From positions 1 to 12,576 of the forward strand of contig NAVB01000620.1 of NCBI GenBank assembly GCA_002179805.1: a stretch of 12,576 nucleotides of DNA. The letters are read 5' to 3'. Positions within the stretch are counted from its first letter, which is position 1; each line of letters begins with the position of its first letter. The stretch comes from Acanthamoeba lenticulata. Lineage: Eukaryota > Discosea > Longamoebia > Acanthamoebidae. Shown here piece by piece: positions 1 through 8,191 of this stretch. A program made the position numbers and the translations under genes. A model generated the notes under the pieces. That model ran no database searches, had not been told where the DNA came from, and saw only the letters and a list, made by a program, of their open reading frames with translations.

Positions 1-34
1 CATTTATAAATTTGGCTTTTTTTGTGGCGCGTAG

Positions 35-754
35 ATGAAGTGGCTGGTGTGCTGCTTTGACTCGATGGTGGAGCAAGCCGTTGGGCAAGAGCCCGTGAAC
101 ATCACGTTCCCGTCGCCGCTCCTCTCGTGCCTCATGGAGGAGGGGGAGGAGGGGGAGAGCGGCGCCGACAACCTGCCTGCCGCCCCGCTCTGCGGTTCCG
201 GCGACAGCTGCACCAGCGATGGCTGTGCGACGACAACGACGCCTGACCACACATCCAACACCGCTTCGATATCCTCGCCCGATTCATCGTCTCCACGATC
301 GTTTCCTTCGCCCACGTCACTCCTGCTGCCCGTGACCCCGTCGCCGTCGGCCTGTTCGTCGTCCTCATCGACGTCGTCGTCCTGGTCGGCTCCGCTCTTC
401 TCGACGGTGTACTCGCCGCTCGGGTTCTGCCAGTCCCCGGAACTCTTCTCAGAGCGCGAGGTGCGGTTCGAGCTGGTGGAGATGGAGCAGCACGACGCCC
501 CTCCTGCTGTGCTAGAACAGCACCAGCAACAGCAGCGACAGCAGCCTGCCGCGACGCCTGCGGCGCAGCAGCAGCAGCAGCAGCAGCCACAGGACGGGTT
601 CCTCCAACAAGAGCTCCACGCGCTCTCGAATCCGTCGCCTCCGCCCTTCCTCCCGTCGCCGCTCACAGCGCAGGATGACCTTTCGTGGCTGCTGGCCTCG
701 CCCAAGCCCAGCCCGTCGCCGTCGCCCCTCCGCTACCAGCCCGACGCCCTCTGA
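35..754 (+). CDS. Ser/Pro/Gln-rich hypothetical protein (terminal exon, or complete single-exon gene)
   Basis: The frame is open from an ATG at 35 to TGA at 752-754 (239 aa). I do not recognise a family. The first 45 residues (MKWLVCCFDSMVEQ...) look like ordinary folded protein. The rest is low complexity: Ser/Thr/Pro-rich from about 60 to 135, Gln-rich around 165-190 with a pure seven-glutamine run, then a Pro/Ser-rich tail ending RYQPDAL. Such composition is typical of a disordered regulatory region. The bases just before the ATG (a T-run, then GCGCGTAG) look like an intron 3' end, so this may be the last exon of a gene starting outside the window. Alternatively a TATAAA-like element at about 5-10 could serve a short promoter. 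The codon directly before the ATG is an in-frame TAG, so the frame cannot extend unspliced. The strong third-position GC bias supports coding on this strand; the cysteine- and alanine-rich opposite-strand frames are shadows. Confidence 0.6.
   Translation: MKWLVCCFDSMVEQAVGQEPVNITFPSPLLSCLMEEGEEGESGADNLPAAPLCGSGDSCTSDGCATTTTPDHTSNTASISSPDSSSPRSFPSPTSLLLPVTPSPSACSSSSSTSSSWSAPLFSTVYSPLGFCQSPELFSEREVRFELVEMEQHDAPPAVLEQHQQQQRQQPAATPAAQQQQQQQPQDGFLQQELHALSNPSPPPFLPSPLTAQDDLSWLLASPKPSPSPSPLRYQPDAL
566..586 (+). repeat. CAG microsatellite encoding polyglutamine
   Basis: Seven consecutive CAG codons encode a glutamine run in the exon at 35-754, shortly after a second Gln-rich patch (about 517-545). 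The uninterrupted trinucleotide tract is a likely site of length variation between strains. Confidence 0.85.
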
Positions 755-982
755 CCCTCTCTCTCTTCCCTCTTCTGTACAGAATCCTCGTTTTGATGAT
801 AAAATGGTAGTCGTGTGTCATGTACCATGTTGATGATGATGTGGCCGCTGTCGTCCACGGTGACGCGCTCAGGTGGAGAACCGAGTGCGTTCGGAAAGAA
901 GAAACAAGGTTCGTGGGGCATATGATTAAGCGGAGAAGCAAGTTGTGTGTACAAGTGTTTACAAGGCCAAAGCACGCTGGGG
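755..982. other. Convergent intergenic region (3' ends of two genes)
   Basis: The + gene ending at 754 and the - gene ending at 983 converge here. The stretch holds pyrimidine-rich sequence right after the + stop codon and an AT-richer part with GATAAAA at about 796-802, which could act as a weak poly(A) signal for the + gene. Short open frames here show no recognisable protein features, and I see no RNA gene. Confidence 0.5.
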
Positions 983-1378
983 CTACCAGTTGGAATCCGT
1001 CTCCCACACCCACGTCAGCACGTTCACCAGATCGCTTAAAGGCACTGGTTGCGAGAGCTGCGCGAAAAAAAGGGGGTGATGAGCCAACAAACTCTGCTCC
1101 CGCGGGAGATCTTTCAGAAGTATGCGTACCTGCCCTCGAGAAGTGACATCAGTGTAGATGACGTCAGGATCGATGCGTTTCCTTTCTTTCGATTTTTCTC
1201 CCTCTTGTTGCGTAGCCTTCTTGTTAGGCGATTTATACTTCCACTCGTGTCGCAGGGCCGACCAGGTCTGCTCCCCGATGTTGACCCAGCCCTCTCTCGG
1301 CCCTGTTGCAGACCCAGCACCGTTGAGCCCTTGGCCACTTGGCGCTGGCGCGGGAGGCGCAGCCTGTTGCTGCTCCAT
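983..1378 (-). CDS. Gag1-like clamp (DUF4050-type) domain protein
   Basis: The start is ATG at 1378-1376 and the stop is TAG at 985-983. I propose two exons, 1378-1130 and 1057-983, joined in phase 0 to give 107 aa. The intron (1129-1058, 72 nt) has a GTACGC donor and a strong C/T-rich acceptor ending GCGCAG. After a Gln/Ala/Pro-rich N-terminus come GWVNIGEQTWSALRHEW (an F/W-V-N-x-G...W-x-x-x-R-x-x-W pattern), then IDPDVIYTDV, then QPVPLSDLVNVLTWVWE at the C-terminus. This order matches the Gag1-like clamp family (DUF4050) of plants and fungi, whose members end with a FPQPIPL...MVDFLVDIWE-like block. The intron is a multiple of three without stops, so an unspliced mRNA would encode a 131-aa form, but the spliced form brings the conserved blocks closer, as in the family. 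The molecular function of most family members is not established. Confident in the gene, moderately confident in the family. Confidence 0.72.
   Translation of the reverse strand: MEQQQAAPPAPAPSGQGLNGAGSATGPREGWVNIGEQTWSALRHEWKYKSPNKKATQQEGEKSKERKRIDPDVIYTDVTSRGQVRILLKDLPREQSLLAHHPLFFAQLSQPVPLSDLVNVLTWVWETDSNW
1058..1129 (-). other. In-frame, stop-free intron of the Gag1-like clamp gene
   Basis: This 72-nt intron begins GTACGC and ends in a C5T7 pyrimidine stretch followed by CGCGCAG. Because its length divides by three and it contains no stop codon, retention would insert 24 residues between the YTDV block and the QPVPL block rather than truncate the protein. Confidence 0.65.
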
Positions 1379-1472
1379 CCAAGGCTGTGAAACAAGAAAA
1401 GTAGATAACCCTTTTAAACCTTGTTGGCTTAAAAAATTTATTTTTATTTCCTGATCGTGTGGCGGTTAATCG
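1379..1472. promoter_or_regulatory. Bidirectional promoter region
   Basis: Only 94 bp separate the start codons of the Gag1-like clamp gene (-) and the ELF4-like gene (+), so both promoters and 5' UTRs must lie here or overlap the neighbouring gene. The centre is AT-rich (CTTAAAAAATTTATTTTTATTT at about 1429-1450) in otherwise GC-rich surroundings. A pyrimidine tract and CACAG just upstream of the - ATG resemble an acceptor, but a matching donor within this gap would give an intron of only about 35 nt, so I read it as 5' UTR. Confidence 0.5.
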
Positions 1473-1812
1473 ATGGAGTCAGGGGGAACGACACAAGGCG
1501 GGCGAGTAGTGTTGCCTGTCTCCCAACTGGCCGCTATGGTTGACCAGTTGCAACGAAGGAACAACGACATAATCGCAATCGTAAGTAACAACCAAATGAC
1601 TCGCGATCCTGTTAAATTAAACGAAAACGTGCCGCTTCTACGCGAACTCGACATCAACCAACACAAGGTGCGTTCTTTGCAGCTCTGCCACGCGTGAAAA
1701 ACAGAAAGATGTGTAGAAAAAATGTAGTTGAGATGAACGAAGAATCTCACAAATGCACAAAAATGAACAGGTTCTGGCCCTCTACCAGGAGGTGGGCGCG
1801 CGGATTGCCTAA
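1473..1812 (+). CDS. ELF4-like (DUF1313-type) small helical protein
   Basis: There are two exons: 1473-1667 (65 codons, MESGG...INQHK) and 1771-1812 (VLALYQEVGARIA then TAA), giving 78 aa. The 103-nt intron starts GTGCGTTC and ends ATGAACAG, phase 0. The joined protein contains LQRRNNDIIAIVSNNQ, then LNENVPLLRELDINQ, then KVLALYQEV. This reproduces the plant EARLY FLOWERING 4 domain layout: a helix with asparagine/arginine and V-N-x-N, a loop, N-V-x-L-I-R-E-L-N-x-N, then K-V-x-x-L-Y. The match spans most of the protein and crosses the splice junction exactly, which supports both the family call and the intron. In plants ELF4 is a small effector that binds ELF3 in the clock evening complex; no such complex is implied here. 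The protein probably forms a short two-helix dimer. Function in this organism is unknown. Confidence 0.75.
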
Positions 1813-1955
1813 GCCGTGGATTGCCTTGCCGCTGGCCCTGAGAGGGAGAGGGGCCAGAGCAGAGCTTGTCCTCTCCTCCACCCACAGCTATGTACATAAA
1901 AAATGCGGCCTGCCTCCTCAACAGCATCTTCCCGCCACCTCCTCCTTCCTTGCCA
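1813..1955. other. Convergent 3' intergenic region
   Basis: This 143-bp gap lies between the ELF4-like stop codon (+) and the OTU-gene stop codon (-). It contains CATAAAAAATG at about 1895-1905, which could serve as an A-rich 3'-end signal for the + transcript. The two 3' UTRs are likely to overlap as antisense. No open frame here looks coding. Confidence 0.45.
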
Positions 1956-4900
1956 CTAGTGGTGCTGTTGCTGGACGGGAGGCACAGGGACGCAGTTGAG
2001 GAGCTTCACGTGGTTGTTGTGGGTGATCGTGAAGTGGTCCTCCAGCTGGCAGCTGTGAAGTTCCACTCGCATCAACGTCACCGGCCAGGCATTCACCTGC
2101 CGCCACATCATCACCATGAGCAGCGCGGTGAGGTTGGCCGGTCTCTCAGGTCAAACAACAACGACACAAGAGAAAGGAGGGGAGGAAGGTACCTCGCCCA
2201 ACACACGGCAGGCCGAAGCATCGATACGGCATCGCTGAACCTGCACGATGGTGAACTTGGTAGCCGTCAGCGCCTTGGCCAAGGCGTACAGCGACGCGCC
2301 CGTCACGTAGCTGTCCCGCAGCATCAGCACGGATCCCTTGACCCCGCCACAATAAGCGGCCCACTCCTCCGTCCTGCAGCGCACGTCGCGTGTCGTCAAT
2401 TAATCTGCTAAATGAGTTCTTCGGAGAAGGGGAAGAAAAGAAAGGAGAGGAGTACGTGGTGTGGGGCGAGGCCAAAAGGGAGCCCTCCAGCGGGGGCGGC
2501 AACGTGCAGTAGGCCTGCGACGCCGGGTGCAGGTAGGGAGCCGTGTAGGCGGCGAGCAGCAGCGGCGACGTCGTCACCGCGGTCGTGGGTGGCGGCACCG
2601 GAGTTGGAGTGGCCTTCACCGGGGGCGCGGGCGCCGGGGGCGGAGACGACCCCAGCACCACGCCAGAGAGCTGGGCCGCAGGACTCGTGCCAGTGGGCGC
2701 AGAAGCTGAGGCGGCACCACCACTGCCCCTTCTGCCTACGCCGCGCGAGGGGGAGGCGCCGCTCAGGCGTTGGGCAGTGGCAAGCACGCTGGCAGGGCAA
2801 GCGGAGGAAACGCGTGCAGAGAGCCTGGAGAGGAGGGACTCGATCGAGTCGGCGCTAGGCTCGAGCAGCTCGTAGAGGAGCTCTACATGGAGCTGAAAGT
2901 CCGGGGTCTCGGCATACTTGACGAGGTACCGCACGCCAAGGGCCGCGATCACCTGCGCGTAGCGAGCAAACCGTGCAAAGAAGACGGCAGCCCTCTCCTT
3001 GAGCTCGGCATCGATGGCCTGCTTGATCTCGCGAGCCGCCAGCCATCCGCTACGTGCCACCTCTTCGACAACGGCGGCTTCGGCCTCAAGCCTGAGGTAA
3101 ATACTGCCGAGCAACTGCGCCGGCACCTCGAGGTGTGGCGGCGCGGTCGTGGCAACGATCTTCTCAAGCTGCACCAAGTCTTCCTCCAGCGATGTCTGCT
3201 GCTCAAGTGGCTGCAATTGGGCAAAATTAGCGTTCGACCTTATGGAGTTGAGGTGAGGCATGAAGAGACAAAGAGGAGCAGCCAGCACGCACCAGAGGAA
3301 TGGTGATGACTTCATAGTGGCCAGGCGACGGCGTGTAGTAAAGCGAAATGGGCGAGCCACCAAACTCAGTGCCCAGCATGTAGTCCTTTCCAGGGCGCAA
3401 GCTGCAAGAGGAAACGGGTAAGCAACGAGAAAGCGACCTTCGGCAGAGTGCATAGTACGTACAGGCCCTGACGGTCCATGCGAAGAGCGATGTCATCGAA
3501 GGTGTAGAGGTGAAGAGGACGCTGGAGCAAATTTGACAGTTTCTGGACCTGGATGTGGTCAGCCCACACGCCGGCCTTGGCCATCGTGAGCGAGTCGTTG
3601 ACGTTCTCGATCACGAAGCCATGGTACTGGTATTCCTCGGCCTTGCCGTGTGCCTGCAGCTGCTTCTCCCGTCCCTAACATGATTTTCCGTGCCCAACAC
3701 GTTTCGTGAGTTCATAGACCAAGCATGACTTTGAGAAACCAGTCCCGTACCATGTTCAGCCGCTTACGGAGACCCAGGCTGAGCTTGTCCTCCCAGGTGC
3801 GCGGGAGGTTAGGATAGGTGTGTCTGACTACGGCCCGGAAGAAACAGTTGCCATCGCCATCGATCTTGGTGATGGTGTAAGGGGTGTGGTCGGCCACAAT
3901 CTTCTTGAATGCATCCATGACATCTGCAGCGCTCAACAGCGGGCCAAGTGAGAAGAAATGACCGCCTCTTCTCCCACGACGGGATTGACGTACAGTCAGC
4001 AGCCGACAAGAACTCGAACATAAGCTCGAAATCTTGCTTGTACAGGAATGGAGTGACATCAAACTCGACTGGCTCCAGTTCTTGCTTAGGTTGGCTGGAA
4101 GGACGTCAACCGAGGAGAAGGTAAGGTGAGGAACAGGAGGAACTCAAAAGTACGAGGAGGACAAAACTTACATGGATTTGTGAGCCTCGGGAGAGTTGAA
4201 CAGGAAGCACTTGATAACTTGCAACTTGGATTCTAAGAAGCTGGCCTCCTCAGGACAAAGACCACCGTTGGGTCGTTCCGCTTCTTGTTTCATGCTGCAA
4301 GCAAAGAAAAAGGGAAGGGGAGCATGAGCCTACGATGAAGTACATGCTTGGCCAAAGTGAAGAAACGCTTACGCATCGTTGATTTTGCGAAGACTCTGGA
4401 AGCAACAGTACATGCCTGGCCAGTTAGGGAGGGTGACCTTCGACAGGTCCTTTTGAGGCTTGCCCTGCGCCATCCTGGTGAGGAAAACGTGCAAGTAGAG
4501 AGTCCTGCTACTAAAAGAGTACCTTTGTCATCTCATAGAGCAAGTAGGCTGTCCTAGTGATGGTCGGAGAGTGTAGCAGCTTGACAATCTTGTGCTAAGA
4601 GATGTTACAAAAAAAGGAGAGTAAGTACAAAAGCGCGGAAAAGGAGGTGGATGGGGTTGAGTACAATGTTCAAAGCCTGTTCGAGGGTTTGAAGAAGTGC
4701 AGAGAAAGAAGCGTAGGGGTCTTTCGGCTTGGACCTGCCCAGCAAATCGGCTACGTGGTAGGTGTAGGCGGCGAGTGCTGCAGGTTGCAGCAACTTGGCC
4801 AGTTCCTGCTCGGTAAACTCATCAGAGAGGGCGTAGGCGAGCAAGTTGTTGCGAGCCCTTCCCATCACCGACGAGAGCTGGCATTTCAATTCGGCCAGCT

Positions 4901-5138
4901 GCTGAAGTGATTCCTCGACAGTTGCGATTCTGGTGCTGCCGGGTGCATCTTGGGCCGTGTGGTTGCTGTCCTGGCGCAGCCGTGTGAAGGCCTCGGAAAG
5001 GCGTCGCATGTGGCTCATTTGGCGAGGGTAGAGGACATCTGAGATCTCGTTGAGCTTGTTAAAATCGTCGTTGATCGTCTGCCAAAGAGGGGCTTCGTCC
5101 ATGGGCGAAGCACACCAAGCGCCAGCAGGTTGCATCAT
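1956..5138 (-). CDS. OTU-type cysteine peptidase (deubiquitinase), multi-exon, with helical N-terminal and LRR-like C-terminal regions
   Basis: Eleven exons: 5138-4665, 4594-4523, 4464-4373, 4294-4172, 4094-3994, 3923-3751, 3674-3463, 3401-3293, 3210-2456, 2373-2193 and 2096-1956 (TAG). All junctions are in frame, giving about 810 aa. The OTU domain spans about 285-450: KIDGDGNCFFRAV carries the catalytic Asp/Cys motif (Cys about 314), GVWADHIQVQKLSNLLQRPL is the typical middle block, and SPGHYEV supplies the catalytic His (about 444). OTU proteins cleave ubiquitin or ubiquitin-like chains. Residues 1-280 are mostly helical and unrecognised. About 453-600 is Ala/Glu-rich helical, about 600-700 is a Pro/Ala/Ser linker, and about 705-790 resembles leucine-rich repeats (SLYALAKAL..., LMRVELHSCQL). 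The start is uncertain: the frame stays open further upstream to a GTG at 5324 with no ATG, so 5138 is the first ATG, 5102 (MDEAPLW) is an alternative, and an upstream exon is possible. The 4523/4464 junction skips a nearer CAG and is the weakest join. Confidence 0.72.
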
Positions 5139-5434
5139 CTCCCAACTCCCTCCCTCACGAAATCGAGGCTCCACGAAACGAGTTCTGGAGTTGTGGAAAA
5201 AGAGATCTGGAGTACGCTCTGTCAAAGAAAGAATAGAGAAGGCGCCGCTTGTTCTTGCTGTGTCCCTAAAGCGGTCGCCTACTGCGTCTGTCTCTGCTGT
5301 AAATTTCTGCTGAATGAAGTGCACGAATTTCCCACCGCAAGCACCCTGTCCGGTTTTTATGCGCTGCAGAAAAATTCGCGAAAGAAAAGTTGAACATAAA
5401 ACAAAAAAACAAAAAAAGAAGCGGGAAACTGAAG
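5139..5434. promoter_or_regulatory. Divergent promoter region between the OTU and glomulin-like genes
   Basis: About 296 bp separate the first usable ATG of the OTU gene (-) from the ATG of the glomulin-like gene (+). The + side (about 5371-5425) is strongly A-rich with repeated AAAACAAAAAAAC-type runs, unlike the GC-rich exons, and probably is the + promoter and 5' UTR. On the - strand there is an acceptor-like AATTTTTCTGCAG around 5362-5374, which could mark an upstream 5' exon of the OTU gene. No separate gene was found. Confidence 0.45.
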
Positions 5435-7989
5435 ATGGAGGAGCAGTGGGATGAGTTGATTGACAGCTTCAGCCGTAAAGCGGGCTTGGCCAACGAGAGT
5501 AATGAAGTGGAGGCACATCAACAAGAGATAAGTGATGGGCTTGTGTCGCTTCTTGACGCTCCTGAATCCCTCTCGGGCGAGCAGAGGCAACGCTTGTTCG
5601 AGGTGCTTCTGCCCGCGCTTCGTCCGGACAAGGTGCGTCCTGCTTGGATCACTTTCCACCAGCAAACTGCGCGAACTGAGTGTGGTCCTTTTGCAGCCAC
5701 TGCTGGGCAGCATCTTCTTCGACATCTTCCACAGCGTGCTCGCCTTCCTTTCATTTCCTGAAACACACCAGGCTTGCGGTCAGGTGGGTTCACCATCGCC
5801 TTCTTTGTGCGCAGCCGATCGTGCTCATCCTCTCTTGTGAGCTGCAGATCCTGCACGACATGGCGGCCACCTGCAACCCGCGCGAGCTGTGGATTGTGTG
5901 CACCGAAGCGCTCGGTCGTTCACAGCCCACAGCCACCCACGTGTTCCTTCTCCAGCTCCTTGCGCAGCGTACGCTGATGTTTCACCCTCGCCGCAGGCGC
6001 CGTGAGGGTCTTCATCACTGACATGCTCAACATTCTGCACTAGTGTTGCAGCGCCTGCCCACGAGCTCGCGGTCACGTTTCCTGCGAAGCGGTCTCGCTT
6101 TGGCCGCTGCCTTCGTTCAGCCCCGCGATGACGGAGCCGCACGCAGTGGCGATGAACAAGATGACGATGATGACGAAGACGACGACGACGAGGAGGAGGA
6201 GGAAGGCCGTGACCCCAAGACGGTGGTCAAGGTCACCAACGCCTTTGGCGACACCGACGAGGACCTCAAGCGCAAGTACCGGCTCGCGCCCCACACTGAA
6301 GTTCTCACGCGGGCCGCCCTGGGCCTCGTCCGCCCACTGGCGTCGCAGGGTCCCAGCGCTCCGGTGAGACCTCCGCCCATCTCCCACCGGCCGCCCTCTC
6401 TGGCCGCTGGCTAACCGCGCCGAGCGCTCGCACGCGGCAGGATCGAGACGAGGCCGTGCTGGTGCTGGGCTTTCTGCTCGCGGTTCTGGCTGGACCCGTC
6501 GGCCGAGCTCCCCTGGAGACCCGGCTCAGGAGCAAGCCGCATGCCGGCTACGCGCACATCGCCTCTGACGTCCTCGTGCGTGCACACGTTCCTGTTGGCT
6601 TTGCGCTCGGACTTGGTGGGGCTCATGCGCGGGATGGGCCTTGTTCACGACGCGCAGGAGCTGTTGGCCGCCTTTGGCTGGTCTGCTGACCGCGTGTTGG
6701 CGGCGACGCGCACCAACCCGACCGGCGTGGGCGTCTACGCCTACCTGATCTTTGCGCAACCGCCCAACGTGACGATTGGGCCGCACGGGCTGCCGTTGGT
6801 CTCGTCCTCGCTCTACACCTTTTGCCAGCTGATGCCCGGCATGAGCCAACTGCTTCGCGAGTACATTACCTTCATTCCTCCCCACAACCACCTTCAACTC
6901 TGATCTGATGGTGATGATGGTGATGCGTGGCTCTCGGAAGACCGGCGCCCAACACGTCGAGCAAGGGCCACCGCCTCCTGGTGCACTTTACGGACCTCCT
7001 TCGCACCTCCTACGCGGAGCAGGTCACCGAAGCCGCCCTTGCTGGCCTCGGCTCCACCCTCGACCAATGGCGCGAGCTGTGCAAGGTTCTCCCAACAAAG
7101 ACAAACCTTCATCATCATGACCGATAAACAAACAATGCGTATTTTTGGTGATAAAACTGAACTCTGCCTGTGTGGCGACAGGACGTGATCACGTTCATGG
7201 TGAGCAACCCGGTGGAGAGCGAGCGCCAGAGCGCATACCAGTGCCTGGGGACTCTCTTCACCCTGCTCGGCCCGTGGGAGCGGTACCGCGTGCTGGGGTC
7301 GCTCCTGCAGGACTGCCCCTACGCGGCGGTGGCCGGGCTGCTCGTGTCGCGCCTCAAGGATGAGACCCTGCGCGCGTGGCCCGCGCGGGGCAGCCCCGCC
7401 GGCTCGCACTGCCCGCCCTTTGCCAGCCCCAAGCTGGTGGACCTCTTCCCGCACTTCATGCACGTCAAGTCGCCGCTGGAGCAGCTCGACCTCCTCATGC
7501 ACGGCCTCAACTTCTACCGCTTCCTGCTCCTTCGCGACCGCGCCGGCCAGGCCGTGGTGGGCGTGTGGCGGCCCGAGCTCGTCGACTGGGTCAAGGCCCG
7601 CTGGCTCACGCCCCTGCGCGAGGTGCGTTCCCAACCTTCAGTGCTGCCCCGCAGCGTTTGTCGCTCACAGGACGACGGCACAGACAGTGGTGGGCCTCCA
7701 GCGCGAGTACGCGATGACCCTCAGCGGCGAGGAGGAGCAGCACAAGCAGATCACGATGCTCACGCGACACGGCTTTCCGCAGCTGAGTCCCGAGCAAATG
7801 GCGCGCGCGTCGACGGCCTCGCTCACGGCGCTGGCGCCGCTCACGGACCTCCTCGACTGGGTGTTTGCCCTCCTCGACGAGCACCACATCCAGCTGGCGC
7901 CCGTCACCGCCGACCAACTGCCGCTGCCTCACCGACCACCAAGTGCCAGTAGCAGCTCGCTGGCTCAGGTCATCGACCCGAATCTTTAA
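5435..7989 (+). CDS. Glomulin / ALF4-family protein (putative cullin-RING ligase regulator)
   Basis: Nine exons: 5435-5632, 5697-5783, 5815-5968, 6044-6363, 6441-6575, 6658-6860, 6941-7085, 7182-7622 and 7684-7989 (TAA). All are in frame, giving 662 aa, close to human glomulin and plant ALF4. Family-like segments in order: IFFDIFHSVLAFLSF, then HDMAATCNPRELW (about 109-121, matching the CNP-R/K-E/D block), FLLQLLAQ...FLRSGLAL, NPTGVGVYAYLIFAQ, GHRLLVHFTDLL, and the C-terminal FASPKLVDLFPHFMHV...LNFYRFLLLRD and WVKARWLTPLRETVVGL. Glomulin is an all-helical repeat protein that binds RBX1 and inhibits CUL1 ubiquitin ligases; that role is inferred here. A charged insertion, an Asp/Glu run at about 183-200, interrupts the N-terminal half. 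Uncertain points are the very short intron 5784-5814, the 6861-6940 acceptor (6961 is also in phase, giving a shorter exon), and the intron 6576-6657, whose alternative-frame reading also looks hydrophobic. The 5435 ATG follows an A-rich leader. Confidence 0.75.
5784..5814 (+). other. Putative 31-nt micro-intron in the glomulin-like gene
   Basis: The sequence begins GTGGGTTC and ends TTTGTGCGCAG. Removing these 31 nt restores the frame between LSFPETHQACGQ and PIVLILSCELQ; reading through hits TGA soon afterwards. An alternative is a 43-nt GC-AG intron from 5772, also phase 0. Both are shorter than every other intron in the window (58 nt or more). Confidence 0.5.
6152..6202 (+). repeat. Low-complexity GAC/GAG tract encoding an acidic run
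   Basis: Repeated GATGAC, GACGAC and GAGGAG triplets encode an almost pure run of about 15 Asp/Glu residues inside the glomulin-like protein. It sits where the family is variable, so it is likely a disordered acidic loop that arose by triplet slippage. Confidence 0.75.
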
Positions 7990-8191
7990 TGCAGTCCCAA
8001 GCTTCAATCATTCGTGTTGCTACTCAGAGGACAGCCTACATCGCCGCCGTCCAGTTTTCCGACTGGTCTGTTCTGCACCAGGGTCGGGTGACTTGGCTTC
8101 AAGGCACACATGCGCCAGGAAGACGCGCCTGGGAGGTACGGAGCAATGTTGCGCCACATTATGTATTCTGCCACTGAGGAGTAGTAGTACA
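7990..8191. other. Convergent 3' intergenic region
   Basis: A 202-bp gap lies between the stop codons of the glomulin-like gene (+) and the ABCG gene (-). No AATAAA is present in either direction close to the stops, and I see no RNA gene or convincing open frame. It probably holds the two 3' UTRs. Confidence 0.5.

Noticed and set aside
4..705. Minus-strand frame rich in cysteine opposite the Ser/Pro/Gln exon
   Set aside because: The cysteine and alanine runs are the reverse-complement readings of the CAG repeat. The + frame has more plausible composition and ends in a natural stop.
1385..1419. 5' UTR intron of the Gag1-clamp gene
   Set aside because: A good acceptor-like CACAG is present, but the only nearby donor would give an intron of about 35 nt with a poor donor sequence.
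2412..3306. Several + strand Arg/Gly-rich frames opposite the large OTU exon
   Set aside because: They are shadows of the GC-rich Ala/Pro-rich coding exon on -, which joins in frame to the OTU domain.
5325..5493. Minus-strand frame rich in Phe/Leu (possible membrane peptide)
   Set aside because: It is produced by the A-rich leader of the glomulin-like gene read backwards. There is no further support.
6576..6657. Coding reading across the glomulin intron (SDLVGLMRGMGLVHDAQ)
   Set aside because: It looks protein-like, but using it needs an unexplained frame change. A GTGCGT...GCGCAG intron of 82 nt joins both sides in phase 0, so I treat it as intron; cDNA could overturn this.
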